Assembly (NCBI GenBank): GCA_902725215.1
Contig: CACUVI010000027.1
Coordinates: forward strand, 111,455 to 175,454
Direction of reading: 5' to 3'
DNA from: Rhodospirillaceae bacterium LM-1
GTDB taxonomy: Bacteria > Pseudomonadota > Alphaproteobacteria > Rhodospirillales > WMHbin7
Length of the DNA stretch: 64,000 nucleotides
The translations under genes and the position numbers were made by a program. Each line of letters begins with the position of its first letter. Positions within the stretch are counted from its first letter, which is position 1. Below the pieces are notes generated by a model. It did not search any database, had not been told where the DNA came from, and saw nothing but the letters and a program-made list of their open reading frames with translations. Shown piece by piece: positions 51,093 through 60,521 of this stretch.

Positions 51093-53480
51093 ATGGCTGA
51101 TGTGAACGTTTGTCAACTTAATCTGCCGGTGCGGGGCATGACCTGCGCCGCCTGTTCGACGCGCCTGGAGCGCGTCCTGAACCGCCTTCCGGGCATGGAG
51201 GCGGCTGCCGTAAATTTGGCCGGAGAAACGGCGGAACTGCGCTTCGACGCCGCCCAGTTGTCTGCCGCCCGTGCGGTGGAAGCCATTGGCAAGGCAGGTT
51301 TTTCCGTTCCCAGCGAAGTGTTCGACCTGAACATTGCGGGCATGACCTGCGCCGCCTGCTCCGCGCGGTTGGAAAAGGTGCTGTCCAAGGTGCCGGGCGT
51401 TTCCCTGGCCAGCGTCAATCTGGCGACCGAACGGGCCAGGATCGAGGCCCCGGCGGGCGTTGTGGCGCAAGAAACGCTGCTGGCCGCAGTGGACAGGGCT
51501 GGATTCAAGGCCAGTCCCGCCAGCAGTTCAGCCGAACGCCAGGCCGCCATCGACGCCGATGCAAGGATGGAGGCGGCCAGGGATCGTTTGCATCTGATGG
51601 TGGCGGCGGGACTTTCCTTGCCGCTGGCGGCGCCGATGCTGATCGATCTGTTCGGCGTCATGCTGATGCTGCCCGGATGGGCGCAAATGGCTTTGGCGAC
51701 GCCGGTTCAATTCTGGATCGGCTGGCGCTTTTATCGCGGCGCTTGGAAATCGCTTCGCGGCGGGGCGGGCAATATGGATGTGTTGGTGGCGATGGGCACC
51801 AGCGCCGCTTGGGGCCTGTCGGCCTACCGCTATCTGATGCTGGGCGAAGAACATGGGCTGTATTTCGAAGCCTCGGCGGTGGTGATCACGCTGGTGCTGC
51901 TGGGCAAGACGTTGGAAGCCAAGGCCAAGCGAGGGGCGGCTGGCGCCATCAAGGCCTTGATGAAACTGAAGCCCGAGACGGCGCGGGTGATGCGCGTGGG
52001 GCAGCCGGTCGAAATTTCCGTCGATGCCGTGCTGAAGGGCGATATTGTTTTGGTGCGCCCGGGCGAGCGTTTTCCCGTCGATGGCATCGTCGAAGAGGGG
52101 GAAAGCCAAGCCGACGAATCCCTGATCACCGGCGAAAGCCTGCCGGTCGCCAAGGTCATGGGCGATGGCGTGGTCAGCGGGGCCATCAATGGCGATGGCG
52201 CTCTGAAGGTGCGCGCCGTCGCCGTCGGCGCCGAGTCAACGCTTTCCAGAATCATCCGTCTGGTCGAAACCGCGCAGGCCAGCCGGGCGCCGGTGCAAAA
52301 ACTGGTCGATAAAATCTCGGCCATCTTCGTTCCGACCGTGGTCGCCATCGCCCTGCTGTCGTTCCTGGGCTGGTGGCTGATCGGTCAGGACCCCAGCCTG
52401 GGCTTCGCGGCCGCCGTTTCCGTGCTGGTCATCGCCTGCCCCTGCGCCTTGGGCTTGGCCACGCCAGCCGCCATCATGGTGGGCACAGGCGTTGCCGCCA
52501 AACATGGCATTCTGATCAAAGACGCCGAGGCTTTGGAACGCGCCCATCGTCTGACCGCTGTCGTCTTCGACAAAACCGGCACCCTGACCGAGGGGCGTCC
52601 CGAAGTGACCGAGGTTCTGACCCCCATCAAAACCGAGCGTCTTGAATTCCTGAAATATGTCGCTTCGGCCCAGCAAGGCAGCGAGCATCCATTGGCCAAG
52701 GCGGTGGTGACGGCGGCTCAGGGGATGAGCCTTTATCCGGTCAGGGATTTCAAGTCGCTTTCCGGGCGCGGCCTAGAGGCGGTGGTCGAGGGCCGTGCGA
52801 TGCTGGTCGGCAGCACCCGGCTGATGGAAGAGCGGGGCATCGATCTGTCCTTGTTCGCCAGCCGGGCGCGTATTCTGGAAGAGCGTGGCAACAGCTTGAT
52901 GTGGGCCGCCATCGATGGATCGCTGGCTGGGCTAGTGGCGGCGGGCGACAAGCCAAAGCCGAACGCTGGACTGGTGATCGACCGGCTAAAGCGCCTGGGC
53001 ATTACGCCCGTCATGCTGACTGGCGACAATGCCAGGGCCGCCCATTTCGTCGCCCAGCAGGTTGGAATCGAGCGTGTGGTGGCCGAAGTATTGCCCGAGG
53101 GCAAGGCCGATGAGATCATCAAGCTGAAGGCCGAAGGCCATGTGGTGGCGATGGTGGGCGACGGCGTGAATGACGCGCCCGCCCTGGCGGCGGCGGATGT
53201 CGGCATCGCCATGGGCACAGGCACCGACGTCGCCATGCATACGGCAGGCCTGACCTTGATGCGCGGCGATCCGAGCTTGATTCCCGCCGCCTTGTCGATC
53301 TCGCGCGCCACTTACGGCAAGATCCGCCAGAATCTGTTCTGGGCCTTCGCCTACAACGTGGTTGCGCTGCCTTTGGCCGCTTGGGGTGAATTGTCGCCGG
53401 TGGTGGCCGGTGCCGCGATGGCCTTCTCGTCGGTCAGCGTGGTTTCCAACGCTCTGCTTTTGAAGCGCTGGAAACCCTGA
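51093..53480 (+). CDS. copA: Copper-exporting P1B-type ATPase CopA
   Basis: 795 residues from the ATG at 51093. Two N-terminal heavy-metal-binding domains, each with a GMTCAACS metal motif (about residues 5-70 and 80-145), are followed by eight membrane helices. Catalytic landmarks: TGES, transmembrane [18 protein letters not shown], phosphorylation site [24 protein letters not shown] and [23 protein letters not shown] in helix 6 and the GMTCxxC domains point to Cu(I). It removes copper from the cytoplasm. It is transcribed divergently from the kinase and converges on sodB, without a visible CueR operator. Confidence 0.94.
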   Translation: MADVNVCQLNLPVRGMTCAACSTRLERVLNRLPGMEAAAVNLAGETAELRFDAAQLSAARAVEAIGKAGFSVPSEVFDLNIAGMTCAACSARLEKVLSKVPGVSLASVNLATERARIEAPAGVVAQETLLAAVDRAGFKASPASSSAERQAAIDADARMEAARDRLHLMVAAGLSLPLAAPMLIDLFGVMLMLPGWAQMALATPVQFWIGWRFYRGAWKSLRGGAGNMDVLVAMGTSAAWGLSAYRYLMLGEEHGLYFEASAVVITLVLLGKTLEAKAKRGAAGAIKALMKLKPETARVMRVGQPVEISVDAVLKGDIVLVRPGERFPVDGIVEEGESQADESLITGESLPVAKVMGDGVVSGAINGDGALKVRAVAVGAESTLSRIIRLVETAQASRAPVQKLVDKISAIFVPTVVAIALLSFLGWWLIGQDPSLGFAAAVSVLVIACPCALGLATPAAIMVGTGVAAKHGILIKDAEALERAHRLTAVVFDKTGTLTEGRPEVTEVLTPIKTERLEFLKYVASAQQGSEHPLAKAVVTAAQGMSLYPVRDFKSLSGRGLEAVVEGRAMLVGSTRLMEERGIDLSLFASRARILEERGNSLMWAAIDGSLAGLVAAGDKPKPNAGLVIDRLKRLGITPVMLTGDNARAAHFVAQQVGIERVVAEVLPEGKADEIIKLKAEGHVVAMVGDGVNDAPALAAADVGIAMGTGTDVAMHTAGLTLMRGDPSLIPAALSISRATYGKIRQNLFWAFAYNVVALPLAAWGELSPVVAGAAMAFSSVSVVSNALLLKRWKP
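53441..53476. terminator. Weak bidirectional hairpin at the 3' end of copA
   Basis: GGTTTCCA (53441-53448) pairs with TGGAAACC (53469-53476), extended by CGC/GCG after one mismatch, around a loop of ~12 bases. It lies within the last codons of copA and before the convergent sodB stop, with no clean T-run, so it may be fortuitous. Confidence 0.3.
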
Positions 53481-53504
53481 CGCGCCGAGAAGGCCTTTTG
53501 CGGA

Positions 53505-54101
53505 TCAGCCCTTAAGGTTGGCGGCTGCGAAATCCCAGTTGGCCAGATGATCCAGGAAGGCCTGAACGAAATCGGGCCTGCGGTTCTGGTAATCCAGGTA
53601 ATAGGCATGCTCCCAGACATCGACGGTCAGCAGGGCCTTTTGGCCGTGCGCCATGGGCGTGTCGGCATTGCCGGTCTTCGTGATCTTAAGCGTGCCCTTT
53701 TCCTCGACCAACCAAGCCCAGCCGCTGCCAAATTGGGTGACGGCGGCGTTCTTGAAATCTTCCTTGAACTTGTCGAAGCCGCCAAGATCCTTCTCGATGC
53801 GGGCCAGAAGATCGCCCGAGGGCTTGCCTCCGCCGCCCGGCTTCATCGACGACCAGAAGAAAGTGTGGTTCCACACTTGGGCGGCATTGTTGAACACGCC
53901 CGCCTTGGCGCTGTCGCCCGCCACCGCCTTGATGATCTCTTCCAGACTTTTCGACGCTAGGTCGGTGTCCTTGATCAGGTTGTTCAAGTTGGTGACGTAG
54001 GCGTTGTGATGCTTGGCATGGTGGAAGGAAAATGTGTTGGCCGACATGTGCGGCTCGAGCGCATTGGCGGCATAGGGCAGGGGGGGAAGCTCGAAAGCCA
54101 T
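53505..54101 (-). CDS. sodB: Iron superoxide dismutase
   Basis: 198 residues from the ATG at 54101 with AGAGGA five bases upstream. Removes superoxide in the cytoplasm. Metal ligands: His in FSFHHAKHHNAYV, His in NHTFFWSSM, and Asp/His in DVWEHAYYLDYQNRRPDF. The Gln in NNAAQVWNHTFFW is the position that marks Fe-type enzymes. Full-length compared with E. coli SodB. A possible in-frame ATG upstream (54122) lacks support. Confidence 0.94.
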   Translation of the reverse strand: MAFELPPLPYAANALEPHMSANTFSFHHAKHHNAYVTNLNNLIKDTDLASKSLEEIIKAVAGDSAKAGVFNNAAQVWNHTFFWSSMKPGGGGKPSGDLLARIEKDLGGFDKFKEDFKNAAVTQFGSGWAWLVEEKGTLKITKTGNADTPMAHGQKALLTVDVWEHAYYLDYQNRRPDFVQAFLDHLANWDFAAANLKG

Positions 54102-54161
54102 GAGATCCTCTCTGATTGACATAAAGGGATTAACGGATGTTCAGAAGATAGGTAGCCAAAG

Positions 54162-54178
54162 CCCCCTTGTGAAGGGGG
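54162..54178 (-). terminator. Hairpin after hpnE
   Basis: CCCCCTT (54162-54168), GTG loop, AAGGGGG (54172-54178). On the minus strand it follows the hpnE stop by about 15 bases and is followed by a short TTT run. A weak intrinsic terminator for the hpn operon. Confidence 0.5.
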
Positions 54179-54192
54179 GATATTCGAGGGAT

Positions 54193-55422
54193 TTATGAAA
54201 GCAAGATGTGCTGGGCGGCCCGTTGGCCCGAGAATGCCGCGCCTTCCAGCGTGCAGGGCAGGCCCGTGTTGGTCCAATCTCCGGCCAAAAACAGGCCGGG
54301 TGGGCCGTCTGCAACATCGGGCCGCAAGCGTTCGGCATCGGGCGTGTGGGCGATGGTGGCGCGCTGTTCCTTCATGACGCGATAGGCGGGCGGTTCCTTG
54401 GGCAGGCCCAGCATGAGCGCGCATTCGGCCCATAATTTGGCGGCGATTTCCGGGGCGGTTTCCATGGCCAGTCCGGTGGCGGCGCTGACGGTCACCGACA
54501 GCACGTCACCCCTTAAGCTCCACCACTGACCCAGGCCGCGCACGATGCCCAGATAATTTCGCCCGCCGGGCAGTTTTTCTTCGGGCTTGGGCAACAGAAA
54601 GTGAGCGCAGACGATGGGGCGCGTTTCGAAGCGGGGCAGAGCGGGCAACAGGTCGGCGGCGATCCAGGGCGATACGGCCAGAATGGCGGGCGACATTTGC
54701 GATATGCCGATCCGCTCGCCGTCGTCGAAAATCAGCTCGCCCTTGTCGATGCCGGACAGACGGTGATTGAAACGAATCTCGGCGCCCTGCCTTTGCAGCC
54801 AGTCAAGGGCGGGATCAATCATGGCTGCCGACAGCCCTTCGGGGGCTGTATAAGGCCGACAGGCCGCTTCGCCTTTCAACAGGCTGCGCTTCAGCACCTC
54901 GCCCAGCAGGCGCGCCTGTCCTTGCTCTGGCGAAGTATTGAGAATGGCCTCGCACAAAGGCCCCCACAGCCGTTCCAGCATCTCGCCATTGCCCACCGCC
55001 TGGGCCACGCTTTCATCCGCCTGGGCTTTCATCAGCCGCCAGCCGCCGATGTAATCGAGTGCGCTGGTGTCGGGCAGGCGCGCCCCCGGATTCAGGACCC
55101 ACCAGGGAATGGCCCCTTTGCTGGGCTTGATCGTCCAGCCCTTGCAGGCTTGGCGGTCGAAGAAGGGAAAAGCCGCCGGGGCCTGGGCCACCAGCCTGCC
55201 GCCAACCGCATTCAGAAGGGCGAACAGCGACGGATTGGCGCCCAAGATCAGATGGGTGCCGTTGTCGATCTGGCGGTCCAGTTTGGCGTCCAGGAACGAG
55301 CGGCAACGCCCGCCCGCCTGATTGGCTGCTTCGTGCAGCGCCACCTTGCGCCCAGCCTTGGTCAGATGAACGGCGGCAGCTAGGCCTGCTATTCCGGCCC
55401 CCACGACATGGGTAACGGTCAT
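54193..55422 (-). CDS. hpnE: Hydroxysqualene dehydroxylase HpnE (FAD-dependent)
   Basis: 409 residues. An amine-oxidase/desaturase-type flavoprotein: VVGAGIAGLAAAVHLTKAGRKVALHEAANQAGGRCRSF (in parts) gives the FAD dinucleotide site and GG-R motif, and LFLAGDWTNTGLPCTLEGAAFSGQRAA is the C-terminal FAD motif. HpnE reduces hydroxysqualene to squalene, the third step of the HpnCDE route to hopanoids. It overlaps hpnC by four bases, but the usual hpnD between the two is not present. A hairpin follows the stop. Confidence 0.88.
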   Translation of the reverse strand: MTVTHVVGAGIAGLAAAVHLTKAGRKVALHEAANQAGGRCRSFLDAKLDRQIDNGTHLILGANPSLFALLNAVGGRLVAQAPAAFPFFDRQACKGWTIKPSKGAIPWWVLNPGARLPDTSALDYIGGWRLMKAQADESVAQAVGNGEMLERLWGPLCEAILNTSPEQGQARLLGEVLKRSLLKGEAACRPYTAPEGLSAAMIDPALDWLQRQGAEIRFNHRLSGIDKGELIFDDGERIGISQMSPAILAVSPWIAADLLPALPRFETRPIVCAHFLLPKPEEKLPGGRNYLGIVRGLGQWWSLRGDVLSVTVSAATGLAMETAPEIAAKLWAECALMLGLPKEPPAYRVMKEQRATIAHTPDAERLRPDVADGPPGLFLAGDWTNTGLPCTLEGAAFSGQRAAQHILLS

Positions 55423-56273
55423 GGCCGGAAATATCCCGATGTCGCGCCCGACAAGGTGGCGGCCAGGAAATCCCAGCCCGTCAGTTTGACCCTTGTGGCC
55501 AAGGGATCGCCAACCCGCAATCGATCATACAGCCTTTGCGCCAAGCGCACGATGACCGCACTTTCCATGCGAAGGCCGCGGCTGTTGACGGCGGGCGGCA
55601 ACAGGCGCGCCGTGTCGATCAACGCTTTGGCGCCGTCCAGCATGCGCCCCATCACCGCTTCCAGTCCCGGCGTCAGCGCCCTGCCTTCCAGATCGGCGAA
55701 TTCGCCCCCTGTCTCGGCCATCCAGTCTTCGGGCGTATAGGCGCGGTCCAAGAACAGATAATCGTTCTTCATGTCTTGAAGATGGTTGAGGATTTGCAGC
55801 GCCGTGCATAGCGCGTCCGAGCCTTGCCAGGCAAGCGCATCGGTTTCGCCATGCAGCTCCAGCAGGAAACGGCCCACCGGCATGGCCGAAAAGCGGCAGT
55901 ATTCGATCAGATCGTCCCAGTCGCGGCAGCGCGCGCGCACCGAATCGCGCTCGAAGGCGATGAGAAGATCCAGCGCATGTTTGGGATCGACGCCGGTTTC
56001 TTCCAGCGAGCGTTTCAAGGCCAGCGATGCTTGGGCTTCGGGCGTTTCGGCTTTGCCGCTGACCAAGGCGCGGCCCATGGCCTTCAGCCCCGCCACCTTT
56101 TCCTCGGAGGGCAGCGTGGGATGATCGGAAATGTCGTCGGCGGTTCTGGCAAAGCGGTAATAGGCCGCCACATGCGGGCGCAGCGGCTTGGCGATCAGGA
56201 AGGAGCCGACCGGAAAATTTTCTTGGGCAGCGGTTTTTCCAAGCAACGAGTCAGGGGCGGGGTTGTCGGTCAT
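55419..56273 (-). CDS. hpnC: Hydroxysqualene synthase HpnC
   Basis: 284 residues. Squalene/phytoene-synthase fold with the HpnC-typical start ENFPVGSFLIAKPLRPHVAAYYRFARTADDISDH (in parts), including the first Asp-rich motif DDISD, and the second motif LQDMKNDYLFLDR. HpnC converts presqualene diphosphate to hydroxysqualene. The ENFPVGS...LRPHVAA pattern separates it from HpnD, which typically has an SSFY...FCREVDDIAD front. Overlaps hpnE; hpnD must be elsewhere if the pathway is complete. Confidence 0.85.
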   Translation of the reverse strand: MTDNPAPDSLLGKTAAQENFPVGSFLIAKPLRPHVAAYYRFARTADDISDHPTLPSEEKVAGLKAMGRALVSGKAETPEAQASLALKRSLEETGVDPKHALDLLIAFERDSVRARCRDWDDLIEYCRFSAMPVGRFLLELHGETDALAWQGSDALCTALQILNHLQDMKNDYLFLDRAYTPEDWMAETGGEFADLEGRALTPGLEAVMGRMLDGAKALIDTARLLPPAVNSRGLRMESAVIVRLAQRLYDRLRVGDPLATRVKLTGWDFLAATLSGATSGYFRP

Positions 56274-56314
56274 GGCTCTGGAGGTTCGATGAGGCTGGGC
56301 CTATATTGCATGAA

Positions 56315-57097
56315 ATGCCGTTCTCAACAACCGATCCTCTGTTTGCAGACTTAAAGCGCCTGGACCCCGAGCGCTTTATCAGCCTTTTGTTCGCACCTAA
56401 GGAAAAGCAAGCCGGGCTGGCGGCGCTATATGCGTTCAACCTGGAACTGGGCAGTGTGCGCGAGCGGGCGATGCGCGAGCCGATGGCGGGCCATATCCGC
56501 CTGCAATGGTGGCGCGACGCCTTGGCTTCTGGCGCGGGCGGCGTGGCGCTGGCCGAAGCGTTGCTGGCGGCAAAATTCGATGTGGCGGCCCTGTCGGCGC
56601 TGATCGACGCCCGCGAGGCTGATTTGTCGTCCGATCCCCCCCAAAGTCTGGCCGAACTGGAAGACTATGCCAAGGCGACCGGCGGCGGCTTGCAGGAACT
56701 GGCCGCCAAGTGGCTGGGCGGCAATGACGCGGCTTGCGACACGGCAAGGCTGGCCGGAACCGCCTATGCGTTGGTGGGCTTGATGCGCGCCCTTCCCTTC
56801 CATGCCAGGATGGGACGCCGCCATCTGCCGCAAGATCTCATGGCTGGCGCTATCGAAGGGCCATCGGCGGGTTTAAGCGCTGCCGTCGAACAGGTGGCGG
56901 CGCTGGCGGCGGGTGGTCTGGGCCGCGTGCGCTTGGCGCAAGTGCCGAAAACAGTGCGCGCCGCCGTTTTATGCGCTTTGCAGGCAAAGACCCATCTGAA
57001 GCGTTTAAAGCGCGCAGGCTACAATCCCTTTGATCCGCGCTTGAAAATCCCCGCCACCCGCCCGTTGGCGTTGTGGTGGGGGATGATAAGGAAATGA
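56315..57097 (+). CDS. Squalene/phytoene synthase-family protein (NDUFAF6-like), non-catalytic look
   Basis: 260 residues from the ATG at 56315; an upstream TTG (56306) is less likely. The helical fold is recognisable: RFISLLFAPKEKQAGLAALYAFNLELGSVRE, MAGHIRLQWWRDAL and ATGGGLQELAAKWLGG. The first Asp-rich motif of true synthases (DDIAD or similar) is replaced by ELGSVRE, and the second motif is not seen, so it is unlikely to make squalene or presqualene diphosphate. Proteins like this in alphaproteobacteria are homologues of the mitochondrial complex I assembly factor NDUFAF6. It is divergent from hpnC with ~40 bases between. Confidence 0.75.
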   Translation: MPFSTTDPLFADLKRLDPERFISLLFAPKEKQAGLAALYAFNLELGSVRERAMREPMAGHIRLQWWRDALASGAGGVALAEALLAAKFDVAALSALIDAREADLSSDPPQSLAELEDYAKATGGGLQELAAKWLGGNDAACDTARLAGTAYALVGLMRALPFHARMGRRHLPQDLMAGAIEGPSAGLSAAVEQVAALAAGGLGRVRLAQVPKTVRAAVLCALQAKTHLKRLKRAGYNPFDPRLKIPATRPLALWWGMIRK

Positions 57098-57150
57098 CCG
57101 TTTCGCCCCGGAGTGGTATATTCCCATAGAAATCAGCCAGGGTGGCCAGG

Positions 57151-57393
57151 ATGAACGCGTTGCTGGACAGAATTTCGATTGATCCGCAAGTTTGCGGGGG
57201 CAAGCCTTGTATTAAGGGGACCCGCATTTGGGTAGCCTTGATTCTGGATTTCCTTGCCGACGGGATGACCGAGGCCCAGTTGCTGGAAGAATACCCGCAA
57301 TTGACCCATCCGGATGTTCTGGCCGCGCTGGCCTTCGGCGCCGAAATGTCGCGTGAACGCATCATGCCTCTGCCGTTGGGGCATGTGGCGTGA
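57151..57393 (+). CDS. DUF433 antitoxin-type protein
   Basis: 80 residues from the ATG at 57151 (a GTG at 57142 would add three). DUF433 signature: ISIDPQVCGGKPCIKGTRIWVALILDFLADGMT, EEYPQLTHPDVLAALAFGAE. This is a small winged-helix DNA-binding-type protein paired in many genomes with a PIN-like DUF5615 protein, which here begins right after its stop. It probably neutralises and represses the downstream toxin. Confidence 0.85.
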   Translation: MNALLDRISIDPQVCGGKPCIKGTRIWVALILDFLADGMTEAQLLEEYPQLTHPDVLAALAFGAEMSRERIMPLPLGHVA

Positions 57394-57765
57394 ATGAAGA
57401 TCAAGCTGGATGAGAATATCGGGCGTCGCGGGCTGTCTCTTCTTAAGGAGGCGGGCCATGATGTGATGACGGTCGTCGAACAGATGCTTGGCGGCGCTTC
57501 GGATGTGAAGCTGTTCAATGTTTGTGCCGAAGAGGAACGTGTTCTTGTGACGCTGGATCACGACTTTGGTCAGGTGTTGAGATTTCCGCCCAAACAAAGT
57601 GCCGGTCTTGTCATTTTGGAACCGGGCGAGCCTGTAACGCCGCAATCGCTCTTGAATAGGCTGCGCGATTTTCTTGCCCTGGCGGAAACGCAGTCGCCCG
57701 TCGGTGCTTTGTGGATCGTCGAACCTGGGCGGGTAAGGGTGCATGAGGGGAAGGAAGACAGCTAA
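57394..57765 (+). CDS. DUF5615 PIN-like toxin
   Basis: 123 residues starting immediately after the DUF433 stop. PIN-like features: [29 protein letters not shown] (Asp/Glu metal-binding front), [17 protein letters not shown] (second acidic group) and [11 protein letters not shown]. It likely cuts RNA as VapC-type toxins do when free of its partner. The stop overlaps the convergent trmFO stop by four bases. Longer than many of the family by ~10 residues. Confidence 0.82.
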   Translation: MKIKLDENIGRRGLSLLKEAGHDVMTVVEQMLGGASDVKLFNVCAEEERVLVTLDHDFGQVLRFPPKQSAGLVILEPGEPVTPQSLLNRLRDFLALAETQSPVGALWIVEPGRVRVHEGKEDS

Positions 57766-59213
57766 CCTTTCTCATTGTCTTTGCCGACAACACCCTCAAG
57801 CAAATTCATGACCGACTGATGTGAGGTGAATTCGCCGCTCAGCTGGTAGCGTTCCCAGCGTTCCTGGTCTTCCAAGTTACGGCAATCCAGATTAATCCAC
57901 TCCCCCAGCTTCCCCAGCGCCCTCTCGGCATAGGCGGCCCGGCGCTCCTTGGCCCCCAGTTTCCGGCGTTTGCCCTCGGGCGGCGGCAGCGGGGGAAACA
58001 GTCCGAAATTGATGTTCATGGGCTGGAAGGTTTCAGCGCCAGCCCCGGTGGTGATGTGGTTCAAAAGCGCGCCCAGCGCGGTTTCCAGGGGCGGCGGATT
58101 GGGCGCTTGGCCCGCCATTTCCTCGGCCCAGAAGCGCCCGGCCAACAGCCCGATGGCCGCACTTTCGCAATAGCCTTCGCAGCCGGTAATCTGGCCCGCC
58201 ATGCGGATATTGGGCTTGGCCTTCAGGCGCAGGCTGGCATCCAGCACCACCGGCGAGCACAGGAAAGTGTTGCGATGCAGCCCGCCCAGACGGGCGAATT
58301 CGGCATTTTCAAGCCCTGGAATGGTGCGGAACAGGCGCATCTGCTCGCCATGCTTCAGCTTGGTTTGGAAGCCCACCATGTTGAACAGCGTGCCCAGCGC
58401 ATTGTCCTGGCGCAGTTGAATGACGGCGTAGGATTTTGGATTGGGGCCGTGCGGATTGGTCAGTCCCACCGGCTTCATGGGGCCGAAGGCCAGGGTTTGG
58501 GCGCCGCGCCTAGCCATCACCTCGATGGGCAGGCAGCCTTCGAAATAGGGCGTGTTTTTTTCCCAGTCGTGGAATTCCACCGTGTCGGCGGCGATCAGGG
58601 CTTCGACGAAGGCGAAATACTCGTCCTTGCTCATCGGGCAGTTGATGTAATCCTTGCCGGTTCCCTTGTCCCAGCGCGATTGGAACCAGGCCTTCGAAAA
58701 ATCGACGCTGTCTAGCGTGACGATGGGCGCAATGGCGTCGAAGAAATGCAGATGATCCGAGCCGGTTGCATGCGCCAATTCAGCGGCCAGCGTGTCCGAG
58801 GTCAGCGGGCCGGACGAAACGATGGCGGGACCGTCTGGCAAGGCCGTCACTTCTTCACGCAGCAAGGTGAGGTTGGGCAGGGCCAGCAGACGCTTTTCCA
58901 CCGCAGCTGAGAAAGCCTCGCGGTCTACCGCCAAGGCCCCGCCCGCCGGCACCTTGACGGCGTCGGCCACGCTGAGGATCAAGGAATCGCAGCGGCGCAT
59001 TTCCTCGTGCAGCAGGCCGATGCCGCTGCCAAGATCGTCATTGCGCAGCGAGTTCGAACAGACCAGTTCGGCCAGCCCGCTTGTGTGATGGGCGGGGGTT
59101 GCGCGGACGGGTCGCATTTCATGCAAAACCACTGGAATGTCACGTTTTGCTGCTTGCCAGGCCGCCTCGCAGCCCGCCAATCCACCGCCCACGATGTGTA
59201 GAACCCGTTCCAT
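57762..59213 (-). CDS. trmFO: Folate-dependent tRNA U54 methyltransferase TrmFO
   Basis: 483 residues from the ATG at 59213, giving the usual front [21 protein letters not shown] with the FAD-binding GGGLAG. Other conserved parts: [80 protein letters not shown] and [13 protein letters not shown]. The enzyme methylates U54 in the T-loop of tRNA using methylene-THF and FAD. An upstream in-frame ATG (59243 or 59261) has no stronger support. Confidence 0.93.
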   Translation of the reverse strand: MERVLHIVGGGLAGCEAAWQAAKRDIPVVLHEMRPVRATPAHHTSGLAELVCSNSLRNDDLGSGIGLLHEEMRRCDSLILSVADAVKVPAGGALAVDREAFSAAVEKRLLALPNLTLLREEVTALPDGPAIVSSGPLTSDTLAAELAHATGSDHLHFFDAIAPIVTLDSVDFSKAWFQSRWDKGTGKDYINCPMSKDEYFAFVEALIAADTVEFHDWEKNTPYFEGCLPIEVMARRGAQTLAFGPMKPVGLTNPHGPNPKSYAVIQLRQDNALGTLFNMVGFQTKLKHGEQMRLFRTIPGLENAEFARLGGLHRNTFLCSPVVLDASLRLKAKPNIRMAGQITGCEGYCESAAIGLLAGRFWAEEMAGQAPNPPPLETALGALLNHITTGAGAETFQPMNINFGLFPPLPPPEGKRRKLGAKERRAAYAERALGKLGEWINLDCRNLEDQERWERYQLSGEFTSHQSVMNLLEGVVGKDNEKG

Positions 59214-59287
59214 GGGCAGGTGATAGGCCCTTTGGCGCTTCATGTCCAGGGTTGACGCCACCCCTTCGGACGGGTATCCCCTTGCCT

Positions 59288-59728
59288 ATGGACATGCAAA
59301 AAATCTTCACCACGGAAAACCTGTTGCTGGCTGGCGTTTTCATGCTGGCCCTCATGCTGCCGCGCCTGCTGCGCCGCCTGAACCCGCAGGCTCCCCTGGT
59401 AGCGGGAAGCGCCTTGAAATCGCGGCTTGAGGGCGGCGAGGACGTGCTGGTGCTGGATGTGCGCTCGCCCGAGGAATTCGTTGGCGAACTGGGCCATATC
59501 AAGGGGGCGGTCAATCTGCCCTTGCCCGATCTTTCAGGGCGCATCGGCCAGTTGGGCCAGGAACTTGAGGCCTATAAGGCAACGCCCGTGGTGGTGACCT
59601 GCCGAACTGAAAACCGCTCCAGCCGCGCTGCCGGAATCCTGAAAAAGGCCGGTTTCGCCAATCTGTCCGTGCTGTCGGGCGGCATGGTGGGTTGGAACAA
59701 GGACAAGCATCCCATCGTTCGCAACTGA
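59288..59728 (+). CDS. Rhodanese-like membrane-anchored protein
   Basis: 146 residues from the ATG at 59288, with a N-terminal membrane helix (ENLLLAGVFMLALMLPRLL) and a rhodanese domain: LDVRSPEEFVGELGHIKGAVNLPL, then VVTCRTENRSSRAAGIL with the active-site Cys in CRTENRS, and GGMVGWNKDKHPI at the end. It may transfer sulfur or act in thiol metabolism near the membrane. It is 74 bases from the divergent trmFO start. Confidence 0.85.
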   Translation: MDMQKIFTTENLLLAGVFMLALMLPRLLRRLNPQAPLVAGSALKSRLEGGEDVLVLDVRSPEEFVGELGHIKGAVNLPLPDLSGRIGQLGQELEAYKATPVVVTCRTENRSSRAAGILKKAGFANLSVLSGGMVGWNKDKHPIVRN

Positions 59729-59744
59729 AAAAACAGAAACGATC

Positions 59745-60167
59745 ATGACCACCAGCAACGACAAGCCCCATTACGTGGTGGGCGGCGAATATGCCGACAC
59801 CAGCTTTTCCAAGATCGCGCCGGGCAAAAGCCTGGAGACGCACGGTCCCTTCGGCGAGAAGGAAGCCTTCGAATTCTGGCGCTCGATTACCGGGCGCACG
59901 GTGGACAACGCGCTGGTGCGCTATACCATCGAAATGAGAACCGACGCCGAGATGAATGTCTGGTACGTGGTGGGCGGCGAGTTCGCCGATGCAGCCTTCT
60001 CGCGCATGGCCGACGGCAAGCCTTTGGAAATCTACGGCCCCTTCGACAACAAGACCGCCGTCGAGCGTTGGCGCTCGATCACCGGGCGCACGGTCGATAG
60101 CGCGCTGACCCGCTATACGGTCGAGCATGCGGGCGAGATGGATCTGCGCAGGCTGGCCGGGGGCTGA
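59745..60167 (+). CDS. DUF4170 protein with two tandem copies
   Basis: 140 residues made of two nearly identical ~65-residue copies: HYVVGGEYADTSFSKIAPGKSLE then GPFGEKEAFEFWRSITGRTVDNALVRYTI, and WYVVGGEFADAAFSRMADGKPLE then GPFDNKTAVERWRSITGRTVDSALTRYTV. DUF4170 is a small family seen mostly in alphaproteobacteria; a double copy in one chain is less usual and implies internal duplication. The function is unknown. It follows the rhodanese gene by 16 bases and may be in the same unit. Confidence 0.8.
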   Translation: MTTSNDKPHYVVGGEYADTSFSKIAPGKSLETHGPFGEKEAFEFWRSITGRTVDNALVRYTIEMRTDAEMNVWYVVGGEFADAAFSRMADGKPLEIYGPFDNKTAVERWRSITGRTVDSALTRYTVEHAGEMDLRRLAGG

Positions 60168-60206
60168 GGGCTTTCCCTTTTCGTCTTTCCGGCGTATCAT
60201 GTCCTC

Positions 60207-60521
60207 ATGATAAAGGCCGATGTGGAACGTCTTCTGGCAGCCCATGCCGACGAGCTTCGCCGCATGCATGTGGCGAAGCTGGAGGTGTTTGGTTCAATTG
60301 CCAGGGATGAGGCCGGTGTTGACAGCGACATTGACCTCCTGGTCGATTTTGACGCCCCCGTCGATCTCTTCGATTTCGTGGCTGCCAGGGACCGTCTTAG
60401 CGCTCTGTTGGGGGTCGAGGTCGATCTGGTTACCCGGCCTGCTCTGCGTCCGCAACTTAGAGACCGCATCTTGTCCGAGGCGGTGGCGGTTTACGGCGCC
60501 TCTTTCAATGCCGCCGCGTGA
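60207..60521 (+). CDS. mntA: MntA-type nucleotidyltransferase antitoxin
   Basis: 104 residues. Minimal nucleotidyltransferase with FGSIARDEAGVDSDIDLLV, an exact GS-X10-DXD motif. In MntA-HepT modules MntA adds AMP to the HepT toxin and inactivates it. The final codons overlap the original hepT start. It has no strong ribosome site. Antitoxin role is inferred from family and the neighbour. Confidence 0.88.
   Translation: MIKADVERLLAAHADELRRMHVAKLEVFGSIARDEAGVDSDIDLLVDFDAPVDLFDFVAARDRLSALLGVEVDLVTRPALRPQLRDRILSEAVAVYGASFNAAA

Noticed and set aside
55419-56273. Annotation as HpnD (presqualene diphosphate synthase)
   Set aside because: The front ENFPVGS...LRPHVAAYYRFARTADDISD is of HpnC type; HpnD would have an SSFY...CREVDDIAD front.
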